A stretch of DNA of 64,000 nt, taken from positions 186,001-250,000 of the forward strand of contig NZ_VBSN01000049.1 of NCBI RefSeq assembly GCF_006149045.1. Direction: 5' to 3'. The notes beneath the pieces are model-generated. The model was given only the letters and a program-made list of their open reading frames with translations, did no database searches and was not told the origin of the DNA. Below, in pieces: positions 44,555 through 53,422 of this stretch; within the stretch, counting starts at the first letter, position 1; each line of letters starts with the position of its first letter. The DNA is from Dyadobacter flavalbus. GTDB lineage: Bacteria > Bacteroidota > Bacteroidia > Cytophagales > Spirosomataceae. A program made the translations under genes and the position numbers.

Positions 44555-45430
44555 ATGGCATCAGGATTTTTTGCGATTTTAGACGATATAGCATTCTTAA
44601 TGGATGATGTTGCGCTGGCAACAAAAGTGGCAACACGTAAAACGGCGGGTATTCTGGGCGACGACCTGGCTGTGAATGCGGAGAAAGCAACCGGTTTTTT
44701 GTCCGAGCGGGAATTGCCGGTTTTGTGGGCCATTACAAAAGGCTCACTGCTTAACAAGCTCATTATCGTCCCTTTGGCCTTGCTGCTGAATGTGTTCTTA
44801 CCGTCGGCCATCACGTACATTCTGCTTTTGGGAGGACTTTATCTGGCCTATGAAGGTGTCGAAAAAATAATCGAGTACTTTTTTCATCATCCCAAAAGCG
44901 AACATTCCGTCATAAAAGAAGTGGAACCCGAAACGCAGACGATTGACGTTGATACCGAAAAGGCAAAAATCAAATCGGCCGTAACAACCGACTTTATCCT
45001 GTCCATAGAAATCGTGATCATTGCGCTGGGCAGTGTTATAGATGAAAATCTCACCATACAGATTCTGACGGTTTCAGTAGTTGCATTGCTGGCGACCGTT
45101 GGCGTTTACGGCATTGTTGCGCTGATTGTAAGATCGGACGATGCCGGCTACAAGCTGATTAAAAAGTCGAACGATAAAGGGTTCTTTTCAAAACTGGGCC
45201 ATTTACTGGTCAAGGCACTTCCTGTCATGATCAAGGTGCTGGGTGCGGTGGGAACCGTAGCCTTATTGTTGGTGTCAGGCGGAATCTTTGTCCATAATAT
45301 CGAATATTTTCACCATCTTTTTCCCGGGCTTCCGACTACGATCAAAGAACTGGGAATCGGCATCGTTGCCGGACTGATCGCTTTCGTGGTTATTACGGGT
45401 TTCAAGAAACTGGTTTCCCTCGCAAAGTAG
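44555..45430 (+). CDS. DUF808 (YedI-type) inner-membrane protein
   Basis: The 291-residue protein opens with the family signature MASGFFAILDDIAFLMDDVA, followed by ATRKTAGILGDDLAVNAEKA and ELPVLWAITKGSLLNKLIIV. It has about six transmembrane segments in two groups (about 70-100 and 135-290), with a soluble stretch around residues 108-140. DUF808/YedI proteins are widespread in Proteobacteria and Bacteroidota, but their function is not known. The gene stands alone: a terminator hairpin lies before it and about 280 bp separates it from the next gene. Confidence 0.9.
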   Translation: MASGFFAILDDIAFLMDDVALATKVATRKTAGILGDDLAVNAEKATGFLSERELPVLWAITKGSLLNKLIIVPLALLLNVFLPSAITYILLLGGLYLAYEGVEKIIEYFFHHPKSEHSVIKEVEPETQTIDVDTEKAKIKSAVTTDFILSIEIVIIALGSVIDENLTIQILTVSVVALLATVGVYGIVALIVRSDDAGYKLIKKSNDKGFFSKLGHLLVKALPVMIKVLGAVGTVALLLVSGGIFVHNIEYFHHLFPGLPTTIKELGIGIVAGLIAFVVITGFKKLVSLAK

Positions 45431-45609
45431 AATTGCAGAGTCTTTTTATGAAAACTTTCATGCTGCTGATCCGCGGCTGATGCCTTGTGTATCTGCAGCA
45501 AGATTTTTATCCGGTGCGCGCAGGTCTTTTCCTGCTTAACAGCATTGATAATCAATTTTTTTTGCCAGCAGAAATTCATTACTGAATCCCTTAATAATGT
45601 GAATTCATT

Positions 45610-45639
45610 TTTGATACAATAAAACGATTTTTACATTTG
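45610..45639 (+). promoter_or_regulatory. Bacteroidota-type promoter of the sugar dehydrogenase gene
   Basis: TTTG (45610-45613), an 18-bp gap and TACATTTG (45632-45639) fit the TTTG/TAnnTTTG consensus with a gap one base below the usual 19-21. Transcription would start near 45645, giving a leader of about 65 nt before the ATG at 45709. Confidence 0.6.
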
Positions 45640-45651
45640 CAGGGATGAGGT

Positions 45652-45667
45652 GTACATGATCATGTAC
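45652..45667. promoter_or_regulatory. Perfect 16-bp palindrome just downstream of the promoter
   Basis: GTACATGATCATGTAC is its own reverse complement and begins 13 bp after the -7 box, so a dimeric repressor bound here would block transcription start. A GTATAC follows at once. One such palindrome is expected by chance in a window this size; the position is what makes it interesting. Confidence 0.4.
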
Positions 45668-45708
45668 GTATACAACTCAATTTCCAAACCTGTTAACTTC
45701 CAAAAACA

Positions 45709-46941
45709 ATGACAAAATATGTTTTGCTGATTGCGGCAGCTGCTGCTTTTTCTCTTGCATCCTGCCAGAAAGAATCATCGGAGACTTCCGAAACTGCACA
45801 AAAGGACAGCACCGGTGCACCCGTTGAAACCCAGAAAGCCAATTCGGACTATAAACCCTCATTTGAAGGCCAGACCCGGATCGGAAGTGTGAAATCCGCT
45901 ACTGCCTACGAAGGCAAAGTCCTGAGCAGCGAACTCCAGAATCCATGGGGCATAACCACTTTACCTGACGGCCGACTGATCATTACCGAAAAAGCCGGAA
46001 CCATGCGCATTGCGACCACGGACGGGAAAGTCAGTGCGCCCATCACCGGGATTCCTGCCGTAAATTCCGAAGGCCAGGGAGGCTTGCTGGGCATCCGCGT
46101 TGATCCCGAATTTGAAAAGAACAGAATGGTTTACTGGGTATTCTCACAGGCGCTGCCCGACGGCAACCTCACGGCCGTAGCCAAGGGCAAGTTATCTGCA
46201 GATGAAAAGAAAATAGAAGGCGCCAAGGTTATTTATCAGGCCACGCCGGCATATGCCAGCAATCTTCACTACGGCGGACGTATTCTTTTTGACAAAAATG
46301 GCGACCTTATCATTAGTACCGGAGAACGTTCCGACACGGTTACCAGGCCGCAGGCACAGCATCTGAACTCCGCCCTGGGAAAAGTGATCCGGATTACCAA
46401 AGAGGGCAAGCCTGTTTCAGGCAATCCGTTTGAAGGAAAATCCGGCGCCAGACCGGAGCTGTATTCTTACGGACACCGCAATGTACAGGGACTCGCTTTT
46501 CATCCGGAAACCGGAGATTTGTGGGAAGTGGAATTCGGACCGAGAGGCGGCGATGAACTTAACCGCATTGAGCCGGGAAAAAATTACGGCTGGCCAACAA
46601 TCACTTACGGTATCGAGTACAGCGGCAAGAAAATCGGTGACTCTATTCAGGTAAAAGAAGGAATGGAACAGCCTGTTTATTACTGGGACCCGGTTATTTC
46701 TCCGAGCGGAATCACCTTTTACAGCGGCGACAGCATTCCGGAGTGGAAAAACAATCTGTTCATCGGCGGACTGAGCAGCATGCACATAGCCAGGCTTGTC
46801 ATCGAAAACAATAAAGTCGTAGGGGAAGAAAGGCTTCTTGCCAGTGAAGGACAACGTTTCCGCGACATCACGGAAGGAAAAGACGGCGCCTTGTATGCCG
46901 TTACGGACCAGGGAAGATTATACCGCGTTTACAAAAAGTAA
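45709..46941 (+). CDS. PQQ-dependent sugar dehydrogenase-like lipoprotein (glucose/sorbosone dehydrogenase family)
   Basis: The 410-residue protein has a lipoprotein signal (MTKYVLLIAAAAAFSLASC, lipobox LASC at Cys19) and a Ser/Glu-rich linker. The six-bladed Asd-type propeller shows ELQNPWGITTLPDGRLIITEK, EGQGGLLGIRVDPEF, NLHYGGRILFDKNGDLIIST, YGHRNVQGLAFHPETGDLWE and WDPVISPSGITFYSGD. Family members oxidise aldose sugars with soluble PQQ and pass electrons to quinone or cytochrome. PQQ dependence is a family trait; no pqq genes are in the window. The 16-bp palindrome in its leader suggests repression by an unknown regulator. Confidence 0.9.
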   Translation: MTKYVLLIAAAAAFSLASCQKESSETSETAQKDSTGAPVETQKANSDYKPSFEGQTRIGSVKSATAYEGKVLSSELQNPWGITTLPDGRLIITEKAGTMRIATTDGKVSAPITGIPAVNSEGQGGLLGIRVDPEFEKNRMVYWVFSQALPDGNLTAVAKGKLSADEKKIEGAKVIYQATPAYASNLHYGGRILFDKNGDLIISTGERSDTVTRPQAQHLNSALGKVIRITKEGKPVSGNPFEGKSGARPELYSYGHRNVQGLAFHPETGDLWEVEFGPRGGDELNRIEPGKNYGWPTITYGIEYSGKKIGDSIQVKEGMEQPVYYWDPVISPSGITFYSGDSIPEWKNNLFIGGLSSMHIARLVIENNKVVGEERLLASEGQRFRDITEGKDGALYAVTDQGRLYRVYKK

Positions 46942-46960
46942 GCAGTTTTTTGGTATAAAT

Positions 46961-47021
46961 AAAAAGCCATTTACTGTAAACAGATCCTGCATGAGAATCT
47001 GCTTGCAGTAAATGGCTTTTT
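46961..47021. terminator. Bidirectional terminator between convergent genes
   Basis: AAAAAGCCATTTACTG (46961-46976) pairs perfectly with CAGTAAATGGCTTTTT (47006-47021), with a small inner CAGAT/ATCTG stem. A and T runs on both sides let it serve the dehydrogenase gene and the DUF4198 gene. Confidence 0.85.
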
Positions 47022-47074
47022 TAATCAGAGCGGATCATAACTTTTAAAATTATATAACCATTCAGAAACAGCTG

Positions 47075-47794
47075 CTACTGCACGTCAATCAGCAAGGTGG
47101 CGCTTCTCCAGATGGATTTGTATGGCTTGCCGAAATGATCGCCCTCCGCTTTTTCACTGGCCGAGGCCTCGATTTTGTAAGTACCGGGCCATACCGGTAC
47201 AAATTCCGCCGCTCCGCCTGCATCCGAACGGACATGCCTGTTCCAGCCGCTCGGAGATGCAATGCTTACCTGCATTTTTTCAGCGGGCTTGTTCTTCAAC
47301 AGGGTCGTAAGATTTACAGACTGGTTTGTTCTGAACGTTCCGGAGGCATCGGCAAAGACGTTGATCTCGTTTTCATTAAAGGAAGCTTCATTTCCGGTCA
47401 GCGATTTTCCTACTTTAACGACGGCACTGGCATTGAACTGGTAAACCGTGGAACCGCCCAGCTCCCTGGCCGCCTTGCTGATCGTCAGGGTATATACGCC
47501 GTCCTGTTTCGGAGTAAATTCCGAAGTAAAGTGATCCCCGGCCGCTACGGTCGCCAGCTTTGTCTTTTGCTTGTCGGGCGCAATGAGCCAAAGCTCGAAC
47601 TCTTTCACATCCGAATACCAGTCACCGATTTTTTCCGGTTTGTCGTCCGGCTCGGCATAAATGATTTTCACCGTCTGCTTCTGTCCGGCTTTTCCAACGG
47701 TGTTGGTTTCTATCCAGAGTGCATGGGCAAAAAGGCTGCCGGCACTCGACAGCAATACGATAACAAACACTATCAGATTTTTCAGGGTAGTCAT
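47075..47794 (-). CDS. DUF4198 exported protein
   Basis: The 239-residue protein has a signal peptide (about 1-23, cut at LFA-HAL). The mature N-terminus begins HALWIETNTVGKAGQKQTVK, the pattern of the DUF4198 / CbiK-NikM-like periplasmic metal-associated proteins; His at the mature end is a common metal ligand there. A second beta domain (about 130-239) has MQVSIASPSGWNRHVRSDAG. It is the last gene of the TonB receptor operon, 46 bp after the PepSY gene, so a role in metal or siderophore uptake is likely; direct metal binding is inference. Confidence 0.82.
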   Translation of the reverse strand: MTTLKNLIVFVIVLLSSAGSLFAHALWIETNTVGKAGQKQTVKIIYAEPDDKPEKIGDWYSDVKEFELWLIAPDKQKTKLATVAAGDHFTSEFTPKQDGVYTLTISKAARELGGSTVYQFNASAVVKVGKSLTGNEASFNENEINVFADASGTFRTNQSVNLTTLLKNKPAEKMQVSIASPSGWNRHVRSDAGGAAEFVPVWPGTYKIEASASEKAEGDHFGKPYKSIWRSATLLIDVQ

Positions 47795-47840
47795 ATGTAC
47801 TGTATTTTTTTAATCAATTGAATTGTAAACAAAACTGGTC

Positions 47841-49145
47841 TTATGCATTTCCGGGGTTATTTCCCGTCGGAGCTATTTTAGTAAATGCCACCGTATTCTG
47901 AACTTTGGGCCTGAAAGCCAGCTTCGCAGCAACAGGTTCATTCAAAGAAACCCCATTGTCCCTACTCCCTTTCTCCTTTCTCCCCTTCTCCCGCTTCTTC
48001 TTGCTTTTCCCGAATCCCTTGCGGTTCCACCAGATTATAAAACCGGTTACAGGCAGGCTGGCACCGATCAAAGTAGAGAGAAACGCCAGCACTTTCCCCG
48101 GAAACCCCAGGATGCTTCCGACATGAATATCGTAATTCATGCGGCGGAGCTTCGATCCGAAAGCCGCTTCTTCATACGGGCCGCCGAAAACCTTGTCACG
48201 CGGAAGTTCTTTTAATGTATGCTGGTCAAAAACATAACCGCGGTTGTTATAGAACTGGCCGCTGTTCGGATAAACCGTTACATATATGGGCGAAGTGGCT
48301 TTTGCAGCCTCCGGAAATGTATAGTAAAACCCTTCTGATTTCGGATGTTTGGAAATGACGTGGTTCCAGGCTTTGTCCATGGCCTGCTGCGGCGTATAAT
48401 ATTTGCCGGCCATCAGCGAGTCCGACTTTGTATCACGCGCTCTTCCCGGCAGAGAATCACCGCCGGAAGTAACCCAGTACAGCCCTTCACTGTACCACTG
48501 GATGCCGTAAACCATGCCGGTTAAAGCAATAGCCAGCAAAAATAAGAGCGAGTAAAACCCAAGTACATTGTGCAGATCAAGGTTTACACGCTTGAAAGAA
48601 GCACCCCATTTGATTTTAAAGCTTTTATCAACCGTACTTTGCGTCCATTTTTTGGGATACCACCAGATCAGCCCGGTAATGAGCAGAATGACAAACACCA
48701 GCGTACCGTAATTGACAACCGGACGGCCGATTTCGAAAGGCAGCCACAAGAAGCGGTGTCCGTTCAGCACCCAGCGAAAGAAATTGGTTTCACCTTTCCT
48801 GTGCACTTCCCTGCTGATCACTTTTCCGGTATAAGGGTTTATTTTCAGCGTTATGTTCGGCCCGCGCCGCTCGCCGAGGGCCAGATAAATGCTGCGCCCC
48901 TGCTGGTAAGTAGCGTACGAAACTTTCATATCCGGGTAGGAAGCAGCGGCTATTTGCATCAGTCGGGACGGCATGATTACGGGTTTATCCTGCCTTTCGA
49001 TTTTGGTTTCAGGTTCCAGCATCCCGGTGATTTCTTCATTAAAAACCCAGACACAACCGGTGATGCAGACAATAAAAACGATTATTCCGGAAATCAGGCC
49101 CAGCCATAAATGAAGCCAGTTATTTACTTTTTTAAATGTTGTCAT
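47841..49145 (-). CDS. PepSY-associated transmembrane protein (PiuB-like, iron-uptake linked)
   Basis: The 434-residue protein has the usual four transmembrane segments (about 12-32, 149-165, 195-215, 352-374) with PepSY-like periplasmic stretches. Typical phrases are LHLWLGLISGIIVFIVCITG, RWVLNGHRFLWLPFEIGRPV, LDLHNVLGFYSLLFLLAIAL and DIHVGSILGFPGKVLAFLST. His residues in HLWLG, GHRFL, DLHN and DIHVG are the conserved set. Such proteins sit beside TonB receptors and are thought to reduce or process ferric siderophores. The C-terminal tail (KSKKKREKGRKEKGSR) is encoded by a GGAAGGAG-type purine tract and is probably a variable extension. Confidence 0.88.
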   Translation of the reverse strand: MTTFKKVNNWLHLWLGLISGIIVFIVCITGCVWVFNEEITGMLEPETKIERQDKPVIMPSRLMQIAAASYPDMKVSYATYQQGRSIYLALGERRGPNITLKINPYTGKVISREVHRKGETNFFRWVLNGHRFLWLPFEIGRPVVNYGTLVFVILLITGLIWWYPKKWTQSTVDKSFKIKWGASFKRVNLDLHNVLGFYSLLFLLAIALTGMVYGIQWYSEGLYWVTSGGDSLPGRARDTKSDSLMAGKYYTPQQAMDKAWNHVISKHPKSEGFYYTFPEAAKATSPIYVTVYPNSGQFYNNRGYVFDQHTLKELPRDKVFGGPYEEAAFGSKLRRMNYDIHVGSILGFPGKVLAFLSTLIGASLPVTGFIIWWNRKGFGKSKKKREKGRKEKGSRDNGVSLNEPVAAKLAFRPKVQNTVAFTKIAPTGNNPGNA

Positions 49146-49258
49146 AAAAGGAACGGCAAATGATCAGAAGATTTAAATACGCGCCATGAAAACAAACTGC
49201 TATTATAAAGCCCGTCGCCGGAAAAGCGGAAAGGCTTTATGATGACAATGGCAAATCT

Positions 49259-50497
49259 TTACTTTACTTTCACAATGGCCGTGATGGCGCCGCCTTCCAC
49301 TTTAAGGCCCTGCCTGGCCGTTGCAGTAGCAATGTCAATGGCATATACCCAGCTTCCCGCGTCCGTATTTATTCCTACGAATATCGTTTTGCCGTCGGCG
49401 CTGACCGTGTTGTTGTTGTAAGATGCCGATCTGGAAGCGATGCTTTCAGGCGTGCCCGTTACCCATGTAAAAGTCTGATTGTATAAATCGGAAATGGCCA
49501 GCCTCGTCGGACCGTACTGGTTTGCAGCGTCGGTCAGCATATAAAGCAACGATTTTCCTTTGCCGAGGTACGTTTGCCCGATCACTTTTTTACCGCCCGA
49601 TTTTTCCTGCACATTGAAGTAATAGCTTTGATCAAACTCTGTTGTGCCTTTTTTGATCCTTACAAAAGCCGACGGTTTGGTACCGGCCGGCTTTCCGCTG
49701 CTGGTGGCAACAGCCGGTGAAAATGCATATGTGTCGCCGTTTTCATCTACGAGAAGTCCATTGTTGAAATAAGATCCGATGAAACTGGTGCGGTTGTCTT
49801 TGATTACTTTTTCAAGCTGCATGGCCGGGTAAGAGAAAACGGCAATCCAGCTGCTGTCGGGATAAGCCGTTCCGAATACATCCGGTGCCGCTCCTTTGAT
49901 GCTCATGTAAGGCGCGAATATTTTATCCCCGACTTGCGTAGCCCATGTAAAATGTGCCCGTTCCCCGTTTCCGGCCAGCCTGACGATATTGATCTGTCCT
50001 TCGCCCACAATTTTGGACTGGTCTGCATTGATCCGGAACCACGATGCGCTTTCATTGCCGCTTCTCGGCACTTTGATCGTCAGGATGTCATCGCCCGCCG
50101 GAGCAAATACCTGTACTGTCTCGCTCTGGAAATCGGATGATTTGACAAGCTCTCCGGCTTCGCTGAGCGTGTAGGTTGTGACTGCGCCGGGATTTCCCTG
50201 CCCGTACAACAGACTGAAAAATTTGCCTTTATGCGTTATATAATAACGGTACGAACCGTCCTGCTCAATTCCTTTTCCAACGGTGCTGATGGTGCCCTGC
50301 GAAAGGTCGCTCGTCGTCAGCAGGTAATCCGCCACGCCTGACGAACCGACGGGCGCCGAAGCGACTACATACCGGGAAGGAGCTGTTGCGACCGGATCTG
50401 TAATGATGGGAGGCTCTATGGTTTTATCATCGCTGCATGCACTTAAAAACAGGCCCGTTCCCAGTACAAAGAACCAGTGTAAATATGGCTTTTTCAT
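49259..50497 (-). CDS. DUF4374 lipoprotein
   Basis: The 412-residue lipoprotein (MKKPYLHWFFVLGTGLFLSAC, lipobox LSAC at Cys21) has propeller-like beta sequence matching DUF4374: RYVVASAPVGSSGVADYLLT, QDGSYRYYITHKGKFFSLLY, PGAVTTYTLSEAGELV and the C-terminal GSWVYAIDIATATARQGLKV. In Bacteroidota, DUF4374 genes lie next to TonB siderophore or haem receptors, as here, where it follows the receptor gene by 44 bp. It probably acts as a surface partner of the receptor, in the way SusD acts for SusC; this is inference. Four genes in a row share the strand and the operon. Confidence 0.87.
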   Translation of the reverse strand: MKKPYLHWFFVLGTGLFLSACSDDKTIEPPIITDPVATAPSRYVVASAPVGSSGVADYLLTTSDLSQGTISTVGKGIEQDGSYRYYITHKGKFFSLLYGQGNPGAVTTYTLSEAGELVKSSDFQSETVQVFAPAGDDILTIKVPRSGNESASWFRINADQSKIVGEGQINIVRLAGNGERAHFTWATQVGDKIFAPYMSIKGAAPDVFGTAYPDSSWIAVFSYPAMQLEKVIKDNRTSFIGSYFNNGLLVDENGDTYAFSPAVATSSGKPAGTKPSAFVRIKKGTTEFDQSYYFNVQEKSGGKKVIGQTYLGKGKSLLYMLTDAANQYGPTRLAISDLYNQTFTWVTGTPESIASRSASYNNNTVSADGKTIFVGINTDAGSWVYAIDIATATARQGLKVEGGAITAIVKVK

Positions 50498-50541
50498 AAT
50501 CTGTTAAAATTGAGTTTTGAACTTATTGAATTGATTGCTGA

Positions 50542-52911
50542 TTACTTGCTGATAAAATACCTGAGCTTGACGTAGAAGCCGCGGCTGGGTTTCTGAAGGC
50601 TGAAATTGTCGTAGAGTTTGCTGTCGAGCATATTTTTGCACTCGAACGCCACATTGTATTTCCCGTTGGCCATGGCATATACAACATTGACGTCATGGCT
50701 CAGCTGGCGCGGAATATCCAGCTTGTCACTTCCCAGGCTCGGCCAGTACAAATAGTAGGCATGCACGAAGAGCAGGTTGTAGCCGAGTGTCAGCGTGTTT
50801 CCTTCCCTGCCGAAATTTTTCAGAAAAAGGGCAGCATCGGCATTGCCGAACATGAAAGGCATATTGGGAATGCGGTCGCGGTACAGCGGGCTTTCGGTCG
50901 TGTAACCGTCTTCAAACCGGGTGTTATTCCGAAGGTCCTGATATGTAAGATTTATACCCGCCGTCAGCAATTGCCGGAAAGAATAGCGCACTTCTCCGTC
51001 CACCCCGAAGTTGGTAACGTCGGCCAGGTTGTCCATCACCTGTTTGGTCTGGTTTGCATTCAGCCTGGGCCGGATAAATCCTTGGGCATCACGGTACAGG
51101 AAATTGGCATCCACGCTGAACCGGTGAACTTTGCTAATACTGCCCTGATAACTGAAACCCAGATTGTAATTGTTGCTCGTTTCCGGATCCAGATCAATAT
51201 TGCCTTCCAGATTCAGCAGATCGCCGAATAGCTCATCGGTTTCGGGCAAACGGTAACTTTTTTCAAAAGAGCCTTTTAACTGCAGGTTTTTATAAATGAA
51301 GTAAGTAGAAGCAACGCCGTATCCCAGTTTGCTGAAATTGTTTTTTTGTTCCAAGTAAGCGACATCGCCGTAGTTCCCGCTCGGGTTGTAGGTGACCGAA
51401 TACTTGTTGCGCTGCGTAAACTGCTTTACAAAAACGGACGTATTCCAGCGGTCGCTGTAATCAAACTTGTAACCCAGGCCGAGTACATTTTTGGCGTTGA
51501 TGCGCGGCTGCTCGTATTTGTCTGCATCGGGGTAAAGTTCGTCCCTGCCTTTCCGGTTGAAGGTATTGTAAACATTGTTGATGGTCAGAGCGTGTTTCTC
51601 ATCAATCTGGTAAGTCAGATTGGCCGTGGCCAGACCGTTGTTGTTGCGGAACTTGTAAAGCGAGCGTTCCCGTTCGCTGCCTGTGCCTTCGTACTGTTTG
51701 AACTGCTGAAACCAGTTGTAACGGCGGTAAACGGTATCAATGTTCTGTTCCTGTCCGAGATTGTAGTTGGCAGAAATGTTCAGGTTCAGACCTTTGATCA
51801 GCAGATCCTTTTTCTGGTATTTCAGGCTCGGCATGACAATATTCCCTTTGCGGTGCCATTGGCCAAACACGCTGACCATCCGTGCGCCGGTCTGGATTTC
51901 GGCCCGGTTCTGGCCGAGTGTGATCCCGATCAGAAGTCGGTCCGCAAACTTTTTGCCCACCAGTCCGACATTTGCAATGAGCGTTTCATTATGGTACGTA
52001 TCATGAAATCTCCGTAAACGCTGGTTTTTGAAGTACTCGCCCGTGTTAACGTCTGCAACATCCACATCAATCCAGTAATTGTTGTCCGAATAGTTCTGAA
52101 AAGCATTGATCTGTGCTGTAAAACCGTTTTTTGCCGTATAGCCCGCATTGATGGCAGTCCGGTGCGTGTTGAAAGAACCGTAGGAATACGATGCGTCCAG
52201 GTAACTGTTTTGTCTGGTGTTCGTTACAATGTTCACGGCTCCGCCCAGCGCATCGGAACCCAGTCCGATCGGCACGACGCCTTTGTATACTTCTACCCTT
52301 TCGGCCAGATTGATGGGAATATTGTTGAGCTGAAAAGAGGATCCGAAATTATCCATCGGAATGCCGTCCAGAAAGAACTTTACCTGTCTTCCTGTAAAGC
52401 CGTTCAGGGAAAAATTCATATTGGAACCCACCCCGCCGCTTTCCCGCACCCTTACCCCCGAAACCCGGTCCAGGGCGTGTGACAGATCAAGCGTTGAATT
52501 CTGAAGTTTTTTTGCATCGATGGCTGTGACATTGTAAGCCTGCCGGTTGATTTCCTTCGCTTCGGAACGTCCGATCACAGAAACGGATTCAAGGTCCTGC
52601 GTTGCTGGTTTGAGGCTGAAATGCGCGCTGACATTTTCACCCGCTTTTACATTTACTTCTTTTGACTGCGTTTCATATCCGAGAAACGAAACCAGCAGTG
52701 TGTACCGTTCCGGATGCAGGTTATCAAGAATAAAATGTCCTTTGAAATCCGAGAAAACACCTTGTGAAGTGCCTGAAAGAGAGACAGAAGCACCGGGGAG
52801 CGGTTCGCCGTTCGCTGTTCTGACCGTACCTTTTACAGAAGCATTCTGGGCGAACGATAATAATGTACAGGCACAGAGTATACCTGTAATGAAAATTTTT
52901 CTAATTTGCAT
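50542..52911 (-). CDS. TonB-dependent outer-membrane receptor (probable iron-siderophore type)
   Basis: The 789-residue protein has a signal peptide (about 1-21, cut at SFA-QNA), a carboxypeptidase-D-like regulatory domain (about 23-110, VKGTVRTANGEPLPGASVSL), a plug domain (about 120-230, VSGVRVRESGGVGSNMNFSL and GSDALGGAVNIVT) and a 22-strand barrel ending in KPSRGFYVKLRYFISK. It would import a ligand across the outer membrane using TonB energy. The partners DUF4374, PepSY and DUF4198 point to iron or another metal complex. A canonical promoter lies about 165 bp upstream, giving a leader with two hairpins. Confidence 0.93.
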   Translation of the reverse strand: MQIRKIFITGILCACTLLSFAQNASVKGTVRTANGEPLPGASVSLSGTSQGVFSDFKGHFILDNLHPERYTLLVSFLGYETQSKEVNVKAGENVSAHFSLKPATQDLESVSVIGRSEAKEINRQAYNVTAIDAKKLQNSTLDLSHALDRVSGVRVRESGGVGSNMNFSLNGFTGRQVKFFLDGIPMDNFGSSFQLNNIPINLAERVEVYKGVVPIGLGSDALGGAVNIVTNTRQNSYLDASYSYGSFNTHRTAINAGYTAKNGFTAQINAFQNYSDNNYWIDVDVADVNTGEYFKNQRLRRFHDTYHNETLIANVGLVGKKFADRLLIGITLGQNRAEIQTGARMVSVFGQWHRKGNIVMPSLKYQKKDLLIKGLNLNISANYNLGQEQNIDTVYRRYNWFQQFKQYEGTGSERERSLYKFRNNNGLATANLTYQIDEKHALTINNVYNTFNRKGRDELYPDADKYEQPRINAKNVLGLGYKFDYSDRWNTSVFVKQFTQRNKYSVTYNPSGNYGDVAYLEQKNNFSKLGYGVASTYFIYKNLQLKGSFEKSYRLPETDELFGDLLNLEGNIDLDPETSNNYNLGFSYQGSISKVHRFSVDANFLYRDAQGFIRPRLNANQTKQVMDNLADVTNFGVDGEVRYSFRQLLTAGINLTYQDLRNNTRFEDGYTTESPLYRDRIPNMPFMFGNADAALFLKNFGREGNTLTLGYNLLFVHAYYLYWPSLGSDKLDIPRQLSHDVNVVYAMANGKYNVAFECKNMLDSKLYDNFSLQKPSRGFYVKLRYFISK

Positions 52912-52941
52912 TACTTTTAATTTTTGACGACTTTAAAAGTA

Positions 52942-52985
52942 CCACACTCCAGTGTGGTTGGCCGTACGGTTGGCGCCGTGCGGCC
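52942..52985 (-). promoter_or_regulatory. Two inverted repeats in the 5' leader of the TonB receptor gene
   Basis: CCACACT/AGTGTGG (52942-52957) and GGCCGTACGG/CCGTGCGGCC (52960-52985, one mismatch) lie between the promoter and the ATG at 52911. Read on the plus strand the second is followed by TTTTT, but no plus-strand gene ends here. A leader attenuator or regulator site is possible. No known riboswitch was recognised. Confidence 0.4.
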
Positions 52986-53074
52986 TTTTTGTTTTATAAC
53001 GGTTTTTTTAGAAAGACATACGGTAAGGAGGACGAATAAACATACGGCTTATTTAGACTAATTATAATATACCG

Positions 53075-53105
53075 CAAATGTAGACGGTAAATCTTACAAT
53101 CCAAA
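53075..53105 (-). promoter_or_regulatory. Bacteroidota consensus promoter of the TonB receptor operon
   Basis: Read on the minus strand: TTTG (53105-53102), a 19-bp gap, then TACATTTG (53082-53075). Both boxes and the gap fit the TTTG-N19-TAnnTTTG consensus. Transcription would start near 53068, about 155 nt before the ATG. Confidence 0.7.
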
Positions 53106-53359
53106 CTTTACCGATCTTTAAAGTAACAAAATGGCCGTATCCCTGAAATCCGGCTGGCAGCACGTACCGCCGCGTTGATCCAGAAAAATGGCTGAACATG
53201 CGGGCCAGTCCGCCTCCGCACGCCCTCCTTTTGCCCTTTCACAGAACCAGAATTCCGGCTTGTAACATTTCCCGAGTGAATGCTCCGGAAATACCTATTT
53301 AGCGGTAAAGTAAATTCATTATCCGCACAACTTATCCCCGTATTGATCGCGCCTGCTCC
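53106..53359. other. Remaining gene-free DNA upstream of the third propeller/malectin gene
   Basis: Together with the receptor leader and promoter this makes a 450-bp gene-free divergent region. I saw no clear plus-strand promoter for the T9SS gene. Confidence 0.35.
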
Positions 53360-53422
53360 ATGGATCGCACAGTTAGTATGTTCATTTACAGCAAAATATT
53401 AATTAATCCTAAAAACCAATCC

